The notes below the pieces were generated by a model. That model ran no database searches. It was not told the DNA's origin and saw only the letters and a program-made list of their open reading frames with translations. A stretch of 64,000 nucleotides of DNA from Vibrio tetraodonis (lineage in GTDB: Bacteria > Pseudomonadota > Gammaproteobacteria > Enterobacterales > Vibrionaceae), in the NCBI RefSeq assembly GCF_003350295.1, contig NZ_QLYY01000006.1, positions 248,001-312,000 on the forward strand, given 5' to 3'. Below are positions 8,774 through 17,222 of this stretch, piece after piece (within the stretch, counting starts at the first letter, position 1; each line of letters opens with the position of its first letter). The translations under genes and the position numbers were made by a program.

Positions 8774-9685
8774 ATGCAGTGTTTAAAAAGAACTATGACC
8801 AAGAAGAAAAAAATGAGGCTTGTTTCAGAGGAAAGGATTCAAACATTGGATTCTCTTTTTAGTACAATAGACACAGATATGGCTATTTCTATGTCCTTTG
8901 TGCGCCGTGCACAGAAGATGTCGTTGGTCGAACTTGAGGATAAGATCACTGGTCTTAATCGTTCGACGTTAAGACGATACATGCAGCAAAGCTATCTATG
9001 CATGCGGCCTATTCATGTAGTTGCGGCGGTGTCTTGGGTAATGATGGTCCCAATGACGAGCTTTTACTACGCCTTAAAAGTTAGAGAACATTATAGAGGG
9101 ATGGATGATAAAGCAATTGAAGCTTTGTACTGTGTTGGGCGTTTACCTTCGCAACAGTTTGATCTTTATTTACAAATGATTACAAACTTAATGGACAGTG
9201 AAGCTCGTTCTCAATTTGAAGTTTTTCAAACTAAGTTAGTGCCTGAGGTGACGCCATCATTTTGTTATGATGACTTATTACCGCCCAAAGTGCTCGACAT
9301 TAACGAATTTGCAATTGACTACTATCGTTCTATTTCTCTTACTGTGAGACGATTTCGGCAAGATAATAACATACCTACTAATGTTATTGCTCGCGTACTC
9401 GGTTTGACGGAACATCAATATAGAGTGCTTGAGGATGTGAACAAAATCCGGGACTTTTCTGTAGCTATAGGGTTTCGGATAAAAGTAGGCTTTGAGCTGT
9501 ACTCGCATGTCAACTTTACCTCAGAAATGAAATCATTCCCTCAATTTCATCAATTACGCCAGCATCAACATATCCGAGATTCCTTAATTGTTGAGTCTTT
9601 TCGGCTTCTTAATAACGAATCCAAAAAATTTGCCTCAGATTTACTAACTACAATGTCAAAATATTACATAAAAAATGTGATATGA
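8774..9685 (+). CDS. putative DNA-binding (HTH-like) protein of unknown role
   Basis: 303 residues from the ATG at 8774 (AGAGGG lies 12 bases upstream, rather far; a TTG at 8765 or the ATG at 8795 are alternatives). The N terminus is very basic (KKKKMR). Residues around 50-80 (MSLVELEDKITGLNRSTLRRYMQ) look like a helix-turn-helix of the lambda-repressor type, and a second similar segment occurs near 210-230 (NIPTNVIARVLGLTEHQYRVLED). The middle part is helical with no motif I know. Monocistronic, on the opposite strand to rplY. I infer a transcription regulator, but could not place it in a family. Confidence 0.6.
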   Translation: MQCLKRTMTKKKKMRLVSEERIQTLDSLFSTIDTDMAISMSFVRRAQKMSLVELEDKITGLNRSTLRRYMQQSYLCMRPIHVVAAVSWVMMVPMTSFYYALKVREHYRGMDDKAIEALYCVGRLPSQQFDLYLQMITNLMDSEARSQFEVFQTKLVPEVTPSFCYDDLLPPKVLDINEFAIDYYRSISLTVRRFRQDNNIPTNVIARVLGLTEHQYRVLEDVNKIRDFSVAIGFRIKVGFELYSHVNFTSEMKSFPQFHQLRQHQHIRDSLIVESFRLLNNESKKFASDLLTTMSKYYIKNVI

Positions 9686-9699
9686 AGTATTAAACTGAA

Positions 9700-9740
9700 C
9701 ATAATCAACCTGAAATACTCATTCGCTCAGGTTGATTATG
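9700..9740 (+). terminator. perfect 14-bp inverted repeat, probable terminator
   Basis: CATAATCAACCTGA at 9700-9713 pairs exactly with 9727-9740 around a 13-base loop, 15 bases after the stop of the HTH-like gene. The tail (TATAATAGTTTTC) is only partly T-rich. Confidence 0.6.
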
Positions 9741-9815
9741 TATAATAGTTTTCTCTTCGTGGAACAAAATTGAAGAGGCTATTGATGATATAAAATTAAG
9801 GTTGTTGCTAGAAAA

Positions 9816-9995
9816 ATGAAGAATTGTATTTTAGAAAATCGTTTGGCTGAAGCTGAACAACCCGTCAAAAACTTTATGGCAGATTTAATTGAAGAGTTGA
9901 GCAGAAAGGATTCCACCTCACAGGACCCTAAGCTTTGTCTGCGATATTTTGGTGTTAAATTGGAGATAAAATTAGTGTCTTTCGATGGTGATTAA
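9816..9995 (+). CDS. small hypothetical protein (59 residues)
   Basis: An ATG frame of 59 codons closes at TAA 9993-9995. The product starts MKNCILENRLAEAEQ and is acidic and helical early (FMADLIEELSRK), with two cysteines. No good ribosome-binding site precedes it (GCTAGAAAA). It is the only sizeable frame in the 470-base interval. No family recognised; it may be a real small protein or chance. Confidence 0.35.
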   Translation: MKNCILENRLAEAEQPVKNFMADLIEELSRKDSTSQDPKLCLRYFGVKLEIKLVSFDGD

Positions 9996-10159
9996 TCATT
10001 TTTAAATAGTTTAATGGAAATATTTATTTACTCTAGCTCATAAAATTGACATTTATGACGTATGGTAATGACACAAAGTGATTTTACATTGCATTCTATT
10101 ATAGTAGGATGTCGACCCTACGATTCAGACTTGTGATGATTTATTTTTAGAGTTTTTAT

Positions 10160-10495
10160 ATGAATAAAATACTTCCAATATTAGTTCTATTATTTGTTTC
10201 TAACTTTTCCTTTGCTGGTAGTCAGACGGGTACGGTTGATCGTATTATTGTTCGTGCTAGCGATGGTTTAATATACTTTTATTTAGATGACCCTTCATCC
10301 AGAGTGCAACCAGCTCCATGCGCTGCTAATCCATATTGGATAGTACGCGATGAAAACTCTAATGCAGGAAAACAGCAATATTCTATGATTTTGGCGGCCC
10401 ATGCGGCTGGAAAAACAGTATCCGTCACTGGCATGAATACTTGCATTCGCTGGAGAGATGGCGAGGATGTTAACGAAATTAAAATTCTTAACTAA
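10160..10495 (+). CDS. small secreted protein with two conserved-type cysteines
   Basis: 111 residues with a clear signal peptide (MNKILPILVLLFVSNFSFA-GS). The mature 92 residues read as a small beta barrel: GTVDRIIVRASDGLIYFYLDD, a Cys in PCAANPYW, a helix YSMILAAHAAGKTVSV, and a second Cys in NTCIRW. This layout recalls OB-fold pentamer-forming toxin B subunits, including those of subtilase cytotoxin, and related marine-bacterial orphans, but the similarity is by shape and I would not name it a toxin. No catalytic A subunit gene is beside it. Monocistronic. Confidence 0.65.
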   Translation: MNKILPILVLLFVSNFSFAGSQTGTVDRIIVRASDGLIYFYLDDPSSRVQPAPCAANPYWIVRDENSNAGKQQYSMILAAHAAGKTVSVTGMNTCIRWRDGEDVNEIKILN

Positions 10496-10592
10496 ACGCA
10501 GTTCTTAATCAATAGGGCTAGAGAAGTTATATACTTGGCCTATAAATACCCTAGGGCCTATTTCAATAATAATACAATTTGCATAATGTGTT

Positions 10593-10694
10593 ATGGAATA
10601 TAAACTAGACACTAAGCCTTCTAACAGCGATATTGATGAAGTTCGTGGTGGATTGATTAAACATAATACTCCTTTTATTTGCCCAAAAACATAA
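10593..10694 (+). pseudogene. GNAT acetyltransferase N-terminal remnant
   Basis: A 33-codon ATG frame whose product has the usual N terminus of small GNAT enzymes: a short strand (EYKLDTKPS), then a helix (SDIDEVRGGLIKHN) and TPFI, after which it stops. No acetyl-CoA site follows. A further short frame at 10696-10761 (MPVLTVEDIALYRTQLERHSA) may be part of the same decayed locus or of another gene. Nothing else is supported between 10496 and 10787. Confidence 0.5.
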
Positions 10695-10787
10695 TATGCC
10701 AGTGTTGACTGTAGAAGATATTGCCTTGTATCGAACGCAATTAGAACGTCACTCAGCTTAAGGTTTACTTATTTTCGGTATTTGCTC

Positions 10788-10820
10788 AGGAGCCAAAAAG
10801 ATAATATCTTTTTGGCTCCT
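10788..10820. terminator. long inverted repeat between GNAT remnant and DUF417 gene
   Basis: AGGAGCCAAAAAGATA and its exact reverse complement flank a single base (really a 14-bp stem with a 4-5 base loop). It sits just behind the stop of the minus-strand DUF417 gene and can serve both strands. Confidence 0.65.
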
Positions 10821-10828
10821 TGTTTGGG

Positions 10829-11275
10829 TTAGTTGCTTGGCTTATTTCTTTCAATAATGCTTATCGATACGGCAAGGAACAAAATATCTTTTACTAGGAA
10901 AAAGTTGGTGACCAACACACCATCCGAGACTTTCCAAGTATTAGGCGTTGTGAGCAAAAAGCTTAATGTTGTAATGAAGATAGCTGCCGCAGCAATACCA
11001 GAATAAAACGCAATCTTCGGCTTTTTAATGCCCACAATAAGCCCCAGAGCGACGATGATTTCTGCTGCTCCTATCAGATTAGACACCGCTTGAATAGAAA
11101 AAAGGTCATAAAGCCAATTCATCGCGAAATGATTTTCGACTAAAGGTTGAATCAGTTTGGCTTCGGTCGGTGTAAATTTATAAACACCGATCCAAATCAG
11201 CAATAGTGCCACGCCAAAAACGCCGATAAGGTAACCAATATTGTCAGTCTTTGTATTGTTCTCGATAGCATGCAT
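10829..11275 (-). CDS. DUF417 (YkgB/RclC-like) inner membrane protein
   Basis: 148 residues with four predicted membrane helices (about 14-33, 60-83, 89-108, 125-141) and the DUF417 feature IGVYKFTPTEAKLIQPLVENH near residue 30-47. The E. coli relative RclC (YkgB) is induced by reactive chlorine and helps survival, by an unclear mechanism. Start ATG at 11273-11275 has AGAGG upstream. Monocistronic; no RclR-like regulator is next to it, so a role in chlorine stress is only suggested by family. Confidence 0.8.
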   Translation of the reverse strand: MHAIENNTKTDNIGYLIGVFGVALLLIWIGVYKFTPTEAKLIQPLVENHFAMNWLYDLFSIQAVSNLIGAAEIIVALGLIVGIKKPKIAFYSGIAAAAIFITTLSFLLTTPNTWKVSDGVLVTNFFLVKDILFLAVSISIIERNKPSN

Positions 11276-11416
11276 AAAATCTTTTTCCTCTTAATTAGCA
11301 TGAGAACAAAGACCTAAAGCTCAATGAAAAACTTTCATTAAAATACTAATCTATCAATAATAAACCTTTATCCTGTATTGCCTTAGATATTGTCGGGTTG
11401 GATGATAGAGGTGTTT

Positions 11417-12952
11417 CTAGTTTTGAGCTTGAAACAGCGCATTCCATGTTACTTTTACAAATTCATCGATATGTTTATCTGCGCCATTACCACTGATTTT
11501 ATCTTCAAGAGGATGTTCGCCAACAATATCCGATACAAATATCCCAGGTATGATAGTGATAGAGCAGGGGCTATCATTCACTGCATTGAATATATGCGCT
11601 GTTTCTACATCGACCGTTGCTACTTTGGTCTCTTTTTGCTGTGCGAGCCATGATTTTGTTTCAATGAGTGGTGAATCGACAGTGGTATTAGAACAAGCAG
11701 TTGTATTGATGCGTAAAAATTCACTGGGTATCAGGACTTCGGTATTACTCAAATTCACAGCATTCTCTTCGTAATATGAATGATTTAGGTGGATATAATC
11801 ACCTACCTGTGCATCGCCAGCAATTCGGCCACCCGCACCACACATTACGATTTTGTTAAAACCTGATTCGGCAAATGTCTTTACCGCGTCATAAGATAGC
11901 TCGCCATTGGGCATTCTTAGCGCCGCAATTGATACTGTCTTGCCATTGTTTGTGATAGTTACTTCATCAAAAGTAAAAGGGCCGATTTTGTGATTATGTG
12001 GGGTGAGCTTTTTGTATCCTTCACCCTCATTTTCACCCGAAAGGTTATAGATTTTATTGGCGATCGATTCCATGACTTTCCAGCGAGCACCGATATAGAG
12101 AATTTTTTCGTCTGCTTGAATTTGAGCTAACTGAGACTTTAACCTTTTTATCGAGGAAGCTTTTAGGGTGTCAATACTGCCAATGGAGGTTAGCTTAGTT
12201 GTGACATCAATTCCCGAGAAGTGGAACTGAAGTATCTGATGTTTAAGGCGTGTATGAGAGCCTATTCCAGACACTATTACTTTGGTTTCGCTTGTCTGGT
12301 GATTTTTTAAAAGATAGAAGCGAGTTGAAGTGGGAGAAGACACCTTAAAGCATGTATCAAAACCTTGGCTTTTATAGTGGTTAGCTGCGTCTTGATCACT
12401 GGAGTTAAAAAGAAAAAATTCTGCACCGTGTTTGCTGATGAGATCAACTAGCCCTGATGGAAGTCTGTTGGCAAGGTAAGCATCGATATTAACAGTGTGC
12501 TCCACATCTCTACTGGGTAGTTTTACAGGTTTATTGCGTAGTAAACTTGTGGCTTTCTGTGAGTTATTAGGGTTTTCTGCATGGGCAGAATAAACTTTTT
12601 GTAAGCTTAATTGGTCGAGGCTGAATATCTTGCTTGTCCCAACTCGCTTTTTATCATCTGTAGAGAGATATTTTGAAGGAAGGTCTGAGGAAGTAAGGGT
12701 ACGAACTATTTGGGATGTTTGATTAGCTGTATAAGGGCTTTTATCTTCAAACGCAGCTCTAATGGCATTCATTCGATCTCCAACCTGACGGATCTCCATC
12801 ATTAATAATGTTGGTAAATGGCGTATATTCGATGGAAGGTTTGTATCATCGGATAACTGGCTGATGCGTCTTATATTTAACGGCAGGTCTGCTCTTGGTA
12901 GGTCTGGCTGGTCAAGTAGCGCAGAATTCAGAGCCATACTTGATAACTTCAT
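11417..12952 (-). CDS. nucleoside-phosphorylase-like protein with effector-like N terminus
   Basis: 511 residues, no signal peptide and no membrane segment. The C-terminal part (about 220-511) has features of the PNP/UDP phosphorylase fold: a strand with glycines (KVIVSGIGSH, 224-232), the phosphate/ribose-site motif CGAGGRIAGDAQVGD (371-385) resembling the GSAGGL..GD motif of MTA/SAH nucleosidases, and VDVETAH (448-454) at the place of the VDMEGA purine/ribose motif, then PGIFVSDIV like VISD. The first 200 residues are polar, serine- and asparagine-rich, with no match known to me, as in type III effectors. Nucleoside or nucleotide cleavage is inferred. Single gene, beside VtrA/VtrC-like regulators and gene remnants. 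Confidence 0.65.
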   Translation of the reverse strand: MKLSSMALNSALLDQPDLPRADLPLNIRRISQLSDDTNLPSNIRHLPTLLMMEIRQVGDRMNAIRAAFEDKSPYTANQTSQIVRTLTSSDLPSKYLSTDDKKRVGTSKIFSLDQLSLQKVYSAHAENPNNSQKATSLLRNKPVKLPSRDVEHTVNIDAYLANRLPSGLVDLISKHGAEFFLFNSSDQDAANHYKSQGFDTCFKVSSPTSTRFYLLKNHQTSETKVIVSGIGSHTRLKHQILQFHFSGIDVTTKLTSIGSIDTLKASSIKRLKSQLAQIQADEKILYIGARWKVMESIANKIYNLSGENEGEGYKKLTPHNHKIGPFTFDEVTITNNGKTVSIAALRMPNGELSYDAVKTFAESGFNKIVMCGAGGRIAGDAQVGDYIHLNHSYYEENAVNLSNTEVLIPSEFLRINTTACSNTTVDSPLIETKSWLAQQKETKVATVDVETAHIFNAVNDSPCSITIIPGIFVSDIVGEHPLEDKISGNGADKHIDEFVKVTWNALFQAQN

Positions 12953-13105
12953 TACAATTTTTCATTCTGTGGTAGGTGTAATGCTATCATCTAACATTAT
13001 GGTTTTATGAGACAAACTCCCTAAAATAAATGCTTCTTATTTTGTAATTTTAATTTTTATCACTTAGAGAGTTGTGAAGTATTAACAATGGTGCATGGAG
13101 GCACA

Positions 13106-13222
13106 ATGAATATTGGTATCTATATTTGTGATCATGCAGAAGTATTGGATTTTTCTAGACCATTTGAAATCTCATCCCTTGTTCAAAGCTTCACATTAGT
13201 AACCCTTATTAATACACCATAA
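13106..13222 (+). pseudogene. DJ-1/PfpI-family remnant
   Basis: 38 codons starting MNIGIYICDHAEVLDFSRPFEISS, the typical N terminus of DJ-1/PfpI proteins (I.I.(D)..E.LDF.GPFE). The conserved Gly is Arg here, and the frame then passes to QSFTLVTLI and a stop, so an internal deletion and truncation are likely. AGGAGG-like GGAGG lies upstream. The rest of 12953-13484 shows only promoter-like AT-rich sequence before the next gene. Confidence 0.55.
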
Positions 13223-13484
13223 AATCTATCTCGAAGTTTTTGTATGAATTTTGATCATGTTTTGGGTTTTAAAAACAAGATAATTAAACGAGTTCAACAT
13301 AATTTAATTAGTGTATAGATTCTAATACTTATGTTTGTGATGTTTATTTATACGAAATCACTCGCTGGTCTGCAACGTAGATAACAATTCATGATGAAAT
13401 TGTGAGATAGGACCACAAAGTTTTTGTTTTTCTTAGATTTTAAGATATCGTATAGCGACATAACCTAGTGTCTTTATTCAGTTT

Positions 13485-14147
13485 ATGTCGATACTGATAA
13501 TTAATGAAAACCTTATTTTAAATTTACTAGCGGGCTCGGTAGAAGATATTACAACCGGTTATAAATCAACGCTGGGAGGTAATGAGGTTGCAATGCTCAA
13601 ATTCATGGTTGAGCATCCAAGTGAGCCACTCACAAAGTCTATTCTTCTTGAACAGGTATGGCACAAAAAAGGTGTCATTGTTGAAGAAAGTAGCCTGCTT
13701 CATTGCATCTCAAGCTGTCGTAAAGCTCTACGTGATAAAGATGCTGAGATTATTAGTACGGTTCGTGGGGTGGGGTATCAATTTAATGGCGATATAAGAG
13801 ATTATGAGCCTGAAGCCATTACTCCCATAGCTAATCAACAGCCTGATATTAGTGGTTCTTTAAATGACTCAAGTTGGTTAGTTTTAAATAAACCGCGTAG
13901 TGCTTACCTAGCAATGTTTGTATTCAGTGCTCTATCCAGTCACTGGTTGGTTTCTTCCTGGGTGTCACCCTGGGTTGAAGTTGAGTACACTGAGACCTTT
14001 TATACGAAATGCACCCTATCAACTCAATCTCCACTTGTTGTTAATCAAGTTCGAGCATTTGAGACAGGCAACCAAGTTATTTTAATTAAAGAGGATGGAA
14101 CGTCTATTAGCTATCGTCCAAAAGATGTGGAGGTGGTTTGTGAATAA
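13485..14147 (+). CDS. ToxR/VtrA-like membrane transcription factor, copy 1
   Basis: 220 residues. Residues 1-102 form an OmpR-type winged helix (GGNEVAMLKFMVEHP, LTKSILLEQVW, SSLLHCISSCRKALRD, TVRGVGYQF). A single membrane helix (about 139-160) follows, then a 60-residue periplasmic domain with two cysteines (176, 219) and the end SYRPKDVEVVCE. There is no receiver domain, so it is a one-component, membrane-bound regulator like ToxR, TcpP and VtrA. Its last 8 bases (GTGAATAA) contain the start of the next gene, as vtrA overlaps vtrC in V. parahaemolyticus. A sensed ligand (bile is the model) and target genes are inference. Confidence 0.8.
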   Translation: MSILIINENLILNLLAGSVEDITTGYKSTLGGNEVAMLKFMVEHPSEPLTKSILLEQVWHKKGVIVEESSLLHCISSCRKALRDKDAEIISTVRGVGYQFNGDIRDYEPEAITPIANQQPDISGSLNDSSWLVLNKPRSAYLAMFVFSALSSHWLVSSWVSPWVEVEYTETFYTKCTLSTQSPLVVNQVRAFETGNQVILIKEDGTSISYRPKDVEVVCE

Positions 14148-14589
14148 GATAATATGTTCTGCCAGCATTATTATGGGAATGCTCGTGGGTGGTTTATCTG
14201 CATACACAAGTTCGCCGACGATGAATCGCAGTTTTGAGAGTAAAACAGAGATTATTGTTCCTACTAGGCAGGGCAGTGAGAATATAGGCTTATTAACTCA
14301 GCTGAATTTCAAACGTTCAGGTCAGTATGAAATGTACTTCCTCACTGATGATTTGATTGGCTTTAATGTATCTGGACAATATGGCTTTAGTTCCAATGGC
14401 TTATCTCTGATGCCAAGCTCTGCTGAGCGAGTTATACCTCATGGAAAGGAGCTTTCCATTATAGAAACTATGTTTAGTCAACACGGTATGCACTCTATGG
14501 AAGACCTAAAGATCATTCGTCTTGATGATGATAATACGATATTGGTTGCGCCAAGGTATTCATATTTATACTCTAGTGTTTACATATAG
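14140..14589 (+). CDS. VtrC/ToxS-like membrane partner, copy 1
   Basis: 149 residues from GTG 14140, which has GGAGG 7 bases upstream; the longer ATG frame at 14095 lies inside the regulator gene. One N-terminal membrane anchor (about 4-21) precedes a periplasmic beta-rich domain (LLTQLNFKRSGQYEMYF, GFNVSGQYGFSSNGLSLMP). In V. parahaemolyticus VtrC forms a joint lipocalin-like barrel with the VtrA periplasmic domain that binds bile salts; the gene layout, size and topology here fit that plan. Paralogous to 15433-15885. Confidence 0.7.
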   Translation: MNKIICSASIIMGMLVGGLSAYTSSPTMNRSFESKTEIIVPTRQGSENIGLLTQLNFKRSGQYEMYFLTDDLIGFNVSGQYGFSSNGLSLMPSSAERVIPHGKELSIIETMFSQHGMHSMEDLKIIRLDDDNTILVAPRYSYLYSSVYI

Positions 14590-14756
14590 TAGATATGACA
14601 TTCGTTTTATTTTGTGTTTTTTACTATAAAAATCAATGCTTTGATTTTTTTTAATAATGCTTCATATTGAAACATCATCAAGCTGACAGTCCTCTAACTT
14701 TGGATAAAAAATCTTAGGTATAAAAAGCACTACCAGTTATTGACCTAAGAGAACTC

Positions 14757-15440
14757 ATGTTAATCATAAACGGAAATTCGATTTTCGATTCTAAACGTGG
14801 CTATATTCAAAATCTAAATAGTAATGTGCGTTATCCTATTGGGGTTAATGAGATCGCCTTGCTTAATTTGATGATTGATGAAGCGGGTAAAACGTTGGCC
14901 AAAGATGAACTCATGCATCATGTCTGGCAGAAACGCGGTATTGTGGTTGAAATGAGCAGCTTGATGCATTGTATTTCCAGTTGTCGCCGTGCTTTTGAAG
15001 ATCGTTCTGGAGAGGTAATTAAAACCGTACGTGGTGAAGGGTATCAGTTTGTAGGAACTGTGGAAACTTACCAGCCAGATTACGAACCTGGTGAAATACA
15101 AATACCAGTTATTGATGCTGAACTTACACAGTTAGTTGAAAATGAGGTTGCTCATAAGCCTAATATACAAAAGCATCCATTGTTAATGGCTGCGGGGTTA
15201 TTTTTTTGTTCGGCACTCACCAGTTACTTAATCGTAGAGAACATGCGCTCTCCTCTTTCAGATATATCATTTGAACAAAAACACTTTAGCGCATGTTGGT
15301 TTTCTCCAGACTCTAACGGTACCAAAGTTCGTTACCAAGACGTTAATTTATACGACTTTGGAGAGCTAACTTTATTAGTTGATAAAAGTGGCCGTTCTCT
15401 GAGTTTTCGTCCTAAGAGTGGGGTGTTAAGTTGTGAGTAA
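14757..15440 (+). CDS. ToxR/VtrA-like membrane transcription factor, copy 2
   Basis: 227 residues, clear paralog of copy 1. Winged helix at 1-100 (GVNEIALLNLMIDEAGKTL, ELMHHVWQKRG, SSLMHCISSCRRAFED, TVRGEGYQF), a longer acidic linker, one membrane helix (about 140-161), and a periplasmic domain with Cys180 and Cys226 ending SFRPKSGVLSCE, the same ending pattern as copy 1. AGAG precedes the ATG. It overlaps the next gene by 8 bases (GTGAGTAA), the identical arrangement to copy 1, so the pair was duplicated as a unit. Confidence 0.8.
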   Translation: MLIINGNSIFDSKRGYIQNLNSNVRYPIGVNEIALLNLMIDEAGKTLAKDELMHHVWQKRGIVVEMSSLMHCISSCRRAFEDRSGEVIKTVRGEGYQFVGTVETYQPDYEPGEIQIPVIDAELTQLVENEVAHKPNIQKHPLLMAAGLFFCSALTSYLIVENMRSPLSDISFEQKHFSACWFSPDSNGTKVRYQDVNLYDFGELTLLVDKSGRSLSFRPKSGVLSCE

Positions 15441-15885
15441 ACTGGCAGCAGTTCTTATTATGATAGTGGGAGCAATGTTGGGGGCCCTGATCGCTTATTT
15501 GAATAATAATACCATTAACCGACATATGAGCAGTCACACCGTAGCCCATGTGTCTTCGGTGGTTCCTGATAACAACTTCGGTATTACTTTACCTCTTCGA
15601 CTTGAACTAATACTGAAAGAAGACAGCAGCTATGGCGTTTATGCTCTTTTGCCAAAGAGCCAAGTTGGATACACCAGCTCAGGTTGGTATGAACTCGATA
15701 GTGACGGAATATTTTTTGTCATGGGAAAGCACAAACGTTTGGAATTAGAACCTAAACGAAATGGAGTGATAGAACAGTTGTTTGTTCGCCAAGGAGCCTT
15801 TGATGGGCACATGAAGCTAGTAAAACTCGGTGAGCATAGTGCTGCATTGGTTGGCAGTAAAGTTGCTCTGCACATGATCTACTGA
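15433..15885 (+). CDS. VtrC/ToxS-like membrane partner, copy 2
   Basis: 150 residues from GTG 15433. Membrane anchor at about 4-22 (LAAVLIMIVGAMLGALIAY), then a periplasmic domain aligned along its length with copy 1: NFGI...LRLEL, YGVYALLP, VGYTSSGWYELDSDGIFFVM, RNGVIEQLFVRQGAF, MKLVKLGEHSAALV. It ends 7 bases past the stop of the converging histidine kinase gene. Expected to stabilise and tune the copy 2 regulator; ligand unknown. Confidence 0.7.
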   Translation: MSKLAAVLIMIVGAMLGALIAYLNNNTINRHMSSHTVAHVSSVVPDNNFGITLPLRLELILKEDSSYGVYALLPKSQVGYTSSGWYELDSDGIFFVMGKHKRLELEPKRNGVIEQLFVRQGAFDGHMKLVKLGEHSAALVGSKVALHMIY

Positions 15886-17222
15886 GCTAGCTTCAAAGAT
15901 AGAATGACTTTCAATCCACCTAGAGCACTTCGACTTAGCGTTAATTTGCCTCGATAGCTGTGTGCCATTTCGCAAACAATATTGAGGCCTAAACCTGTCC
16001 CAGGCATGGTTTCATCCAAGCGAACACCACGCTTAATGACGGTAGCCAGTTTTTGTTCTGGTATTCCAATTCCATCATCTTCTATCATAATGTCGATTGT
16101 TTCAGGACTATCTTTTTGTAATAAAGAATGGATACGAATAATACTACTTGACCATTTGTAAGCGTTTTCAATAAGGTTGCCCAGCATTTCATCAAGATCG
16201 GTTTTCTCGACTGCGACGCTTATACTGCTGTCTAACTCATTAATAAGGCTAATGCCGCGTTCTGCGTATACTTTATCGAATGCCATGGAAATAGCGTCAA
16301 CGCGTTCTGATGGATTGGCACTAACAGATAAAATATTTTTTGCGCCAGCCATCCTCGCTCGGCCTAAATGGTAATCAATTTGATTTTGGATTTGGTCGAT
16401 TGGCGGGCGCAGTTGCTCTTGAGTAGCAGAGTCTTTCGTTGATATTTCATTCTTTAGCACCGAAAGTGGAGTTTTTAGGGCGTGGGAGAGATTTCCAGCA
16501 TGGTGCCGAGCTCGCTCAAGCAGTTCTTGATAGTGAAAAACTAGGGCATTTAGGTCCGAAACAACAGGCGCGACTTCTTTTGGATATTCTTGGTCTAGTT
16601 GTGTTTTTTTCCCCATACGTAACTGTGATAGTTCCTTGTGCATTTTGTTTAGCGGGCTTAAAGACCATTGCACCTGAATAATGATTAACGCCAAAATGCC
16701 AATGTAGAGAAGCGCTAGAATGAACCATAACTGGCTCATAAGATTACGGACTGTATCCGTTATGGGCTGTTGGTCGGTACCAATAGTAACTTCGATAGGG
16801 CCAGAATAGTCTGGGTAGTACAAGGTTGATTGAATATAGATAAGTTTTTCATCGCGTGCCCCTAATAAGTCATGTTCATCCTTAATCGTTAAGTTTTTGT
16901 CCCATAATGAACGTGAGCGAAGTAAGGCATTATCTGTTTTAGCTGACCAATAAAAACCGCTGTATGGGCGTGTAAATCTAGGATCGGAAAGGGGAGAAGT
17001 TAATTTAAGATTTCCTTTCTCGTCGGCTTCAAGGGCGGCAGCGATTTCATCCATGTAAATGGATAGTTGTTGTTTAGTATCTTCCTGCATGTAAAGATAC
17101 ACTTGCGAAGGCATCATTACACCTGCTGCAATTATCATTGCGGTCAACCAAACAACAGCGGCAAGTACTAAGCGGCTTTTGAGGCTAAGGCGTTTGATGA
17201 ACCTTATCTTCCTAATTGGCAT
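15879..17222 (-). CDS. sensor histidine kinase (PhoQ/QseC class)
   Basis: 447 residues. Membrane helices at about 18-38 and 164-184 enclose a 125-residue periplasmic sensor; a HAMP-like segment follows (LSPLNKMHKELSQL), then the H box NLSHALKTPLSVLKNE with His247, the N box NLIENAYKWS, and DDGIGIP and GTGLGL of the ATP lid. It overlaps the response regulator gene by 11 bases. With the PepSY gene upstream the set resembles the Vibrio CarRS/VprAB system that controls lipid A modification, but I name that only as the nearest candidate. Confidence 0.9.
   Translation of the reverse strand: MPIRKIRFIKRLSLKSRLVLAAVVWLTAMIIAAGVMMPSQVYLYMQEDTKQQLSIYMDEIAAALEADEKGNLKLTSPLSDPRFTRPYSGFYWSAKTDNALLRSRSLWDKNLTIKDEHDLLGARDEKLIYIQSTLYYPDYSGPIEVTIGTDQQPITDTVRNLMSQLWFILALLYIGILALIIIQVQWSLSPLNKMHKELSQLRMGKKTQLDQEYPKEVAPVVSDLNALVFHYQELLERARHHAGNLSHALKTPLSVLKNEISTKDSATQEQLRPPIDQIQNQIDYHLGRARMAGAKNILSVSANPSERVDAISMAFDKVYAERGISLINELDSSISVAVEKTDLDEMLGNLIENAYKWSSSIIRIHSLLQKDSPETIDIMIEDDGIGIPEQKLATVIKRGVRLDETMPGTGLGLNIVCEMAHSYRGKLTLSRSALGGLKVILSLKLAQ

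Noticed and set aside
11417..12952. Phage-defence purine nucleosidase
   Set aside because: No sensor, CBASS/Thoeris-type partner or other defence gene is adjacent, and the N terminus fits export better; kept only as an alternative.
14095..14139. Longer start for the first VtrC-like protein
   Set aside because: The ATG at 14095 lies within the regulator gene without RBS, while GTG 14140 has GGAGG and matches the layout of the second pair.
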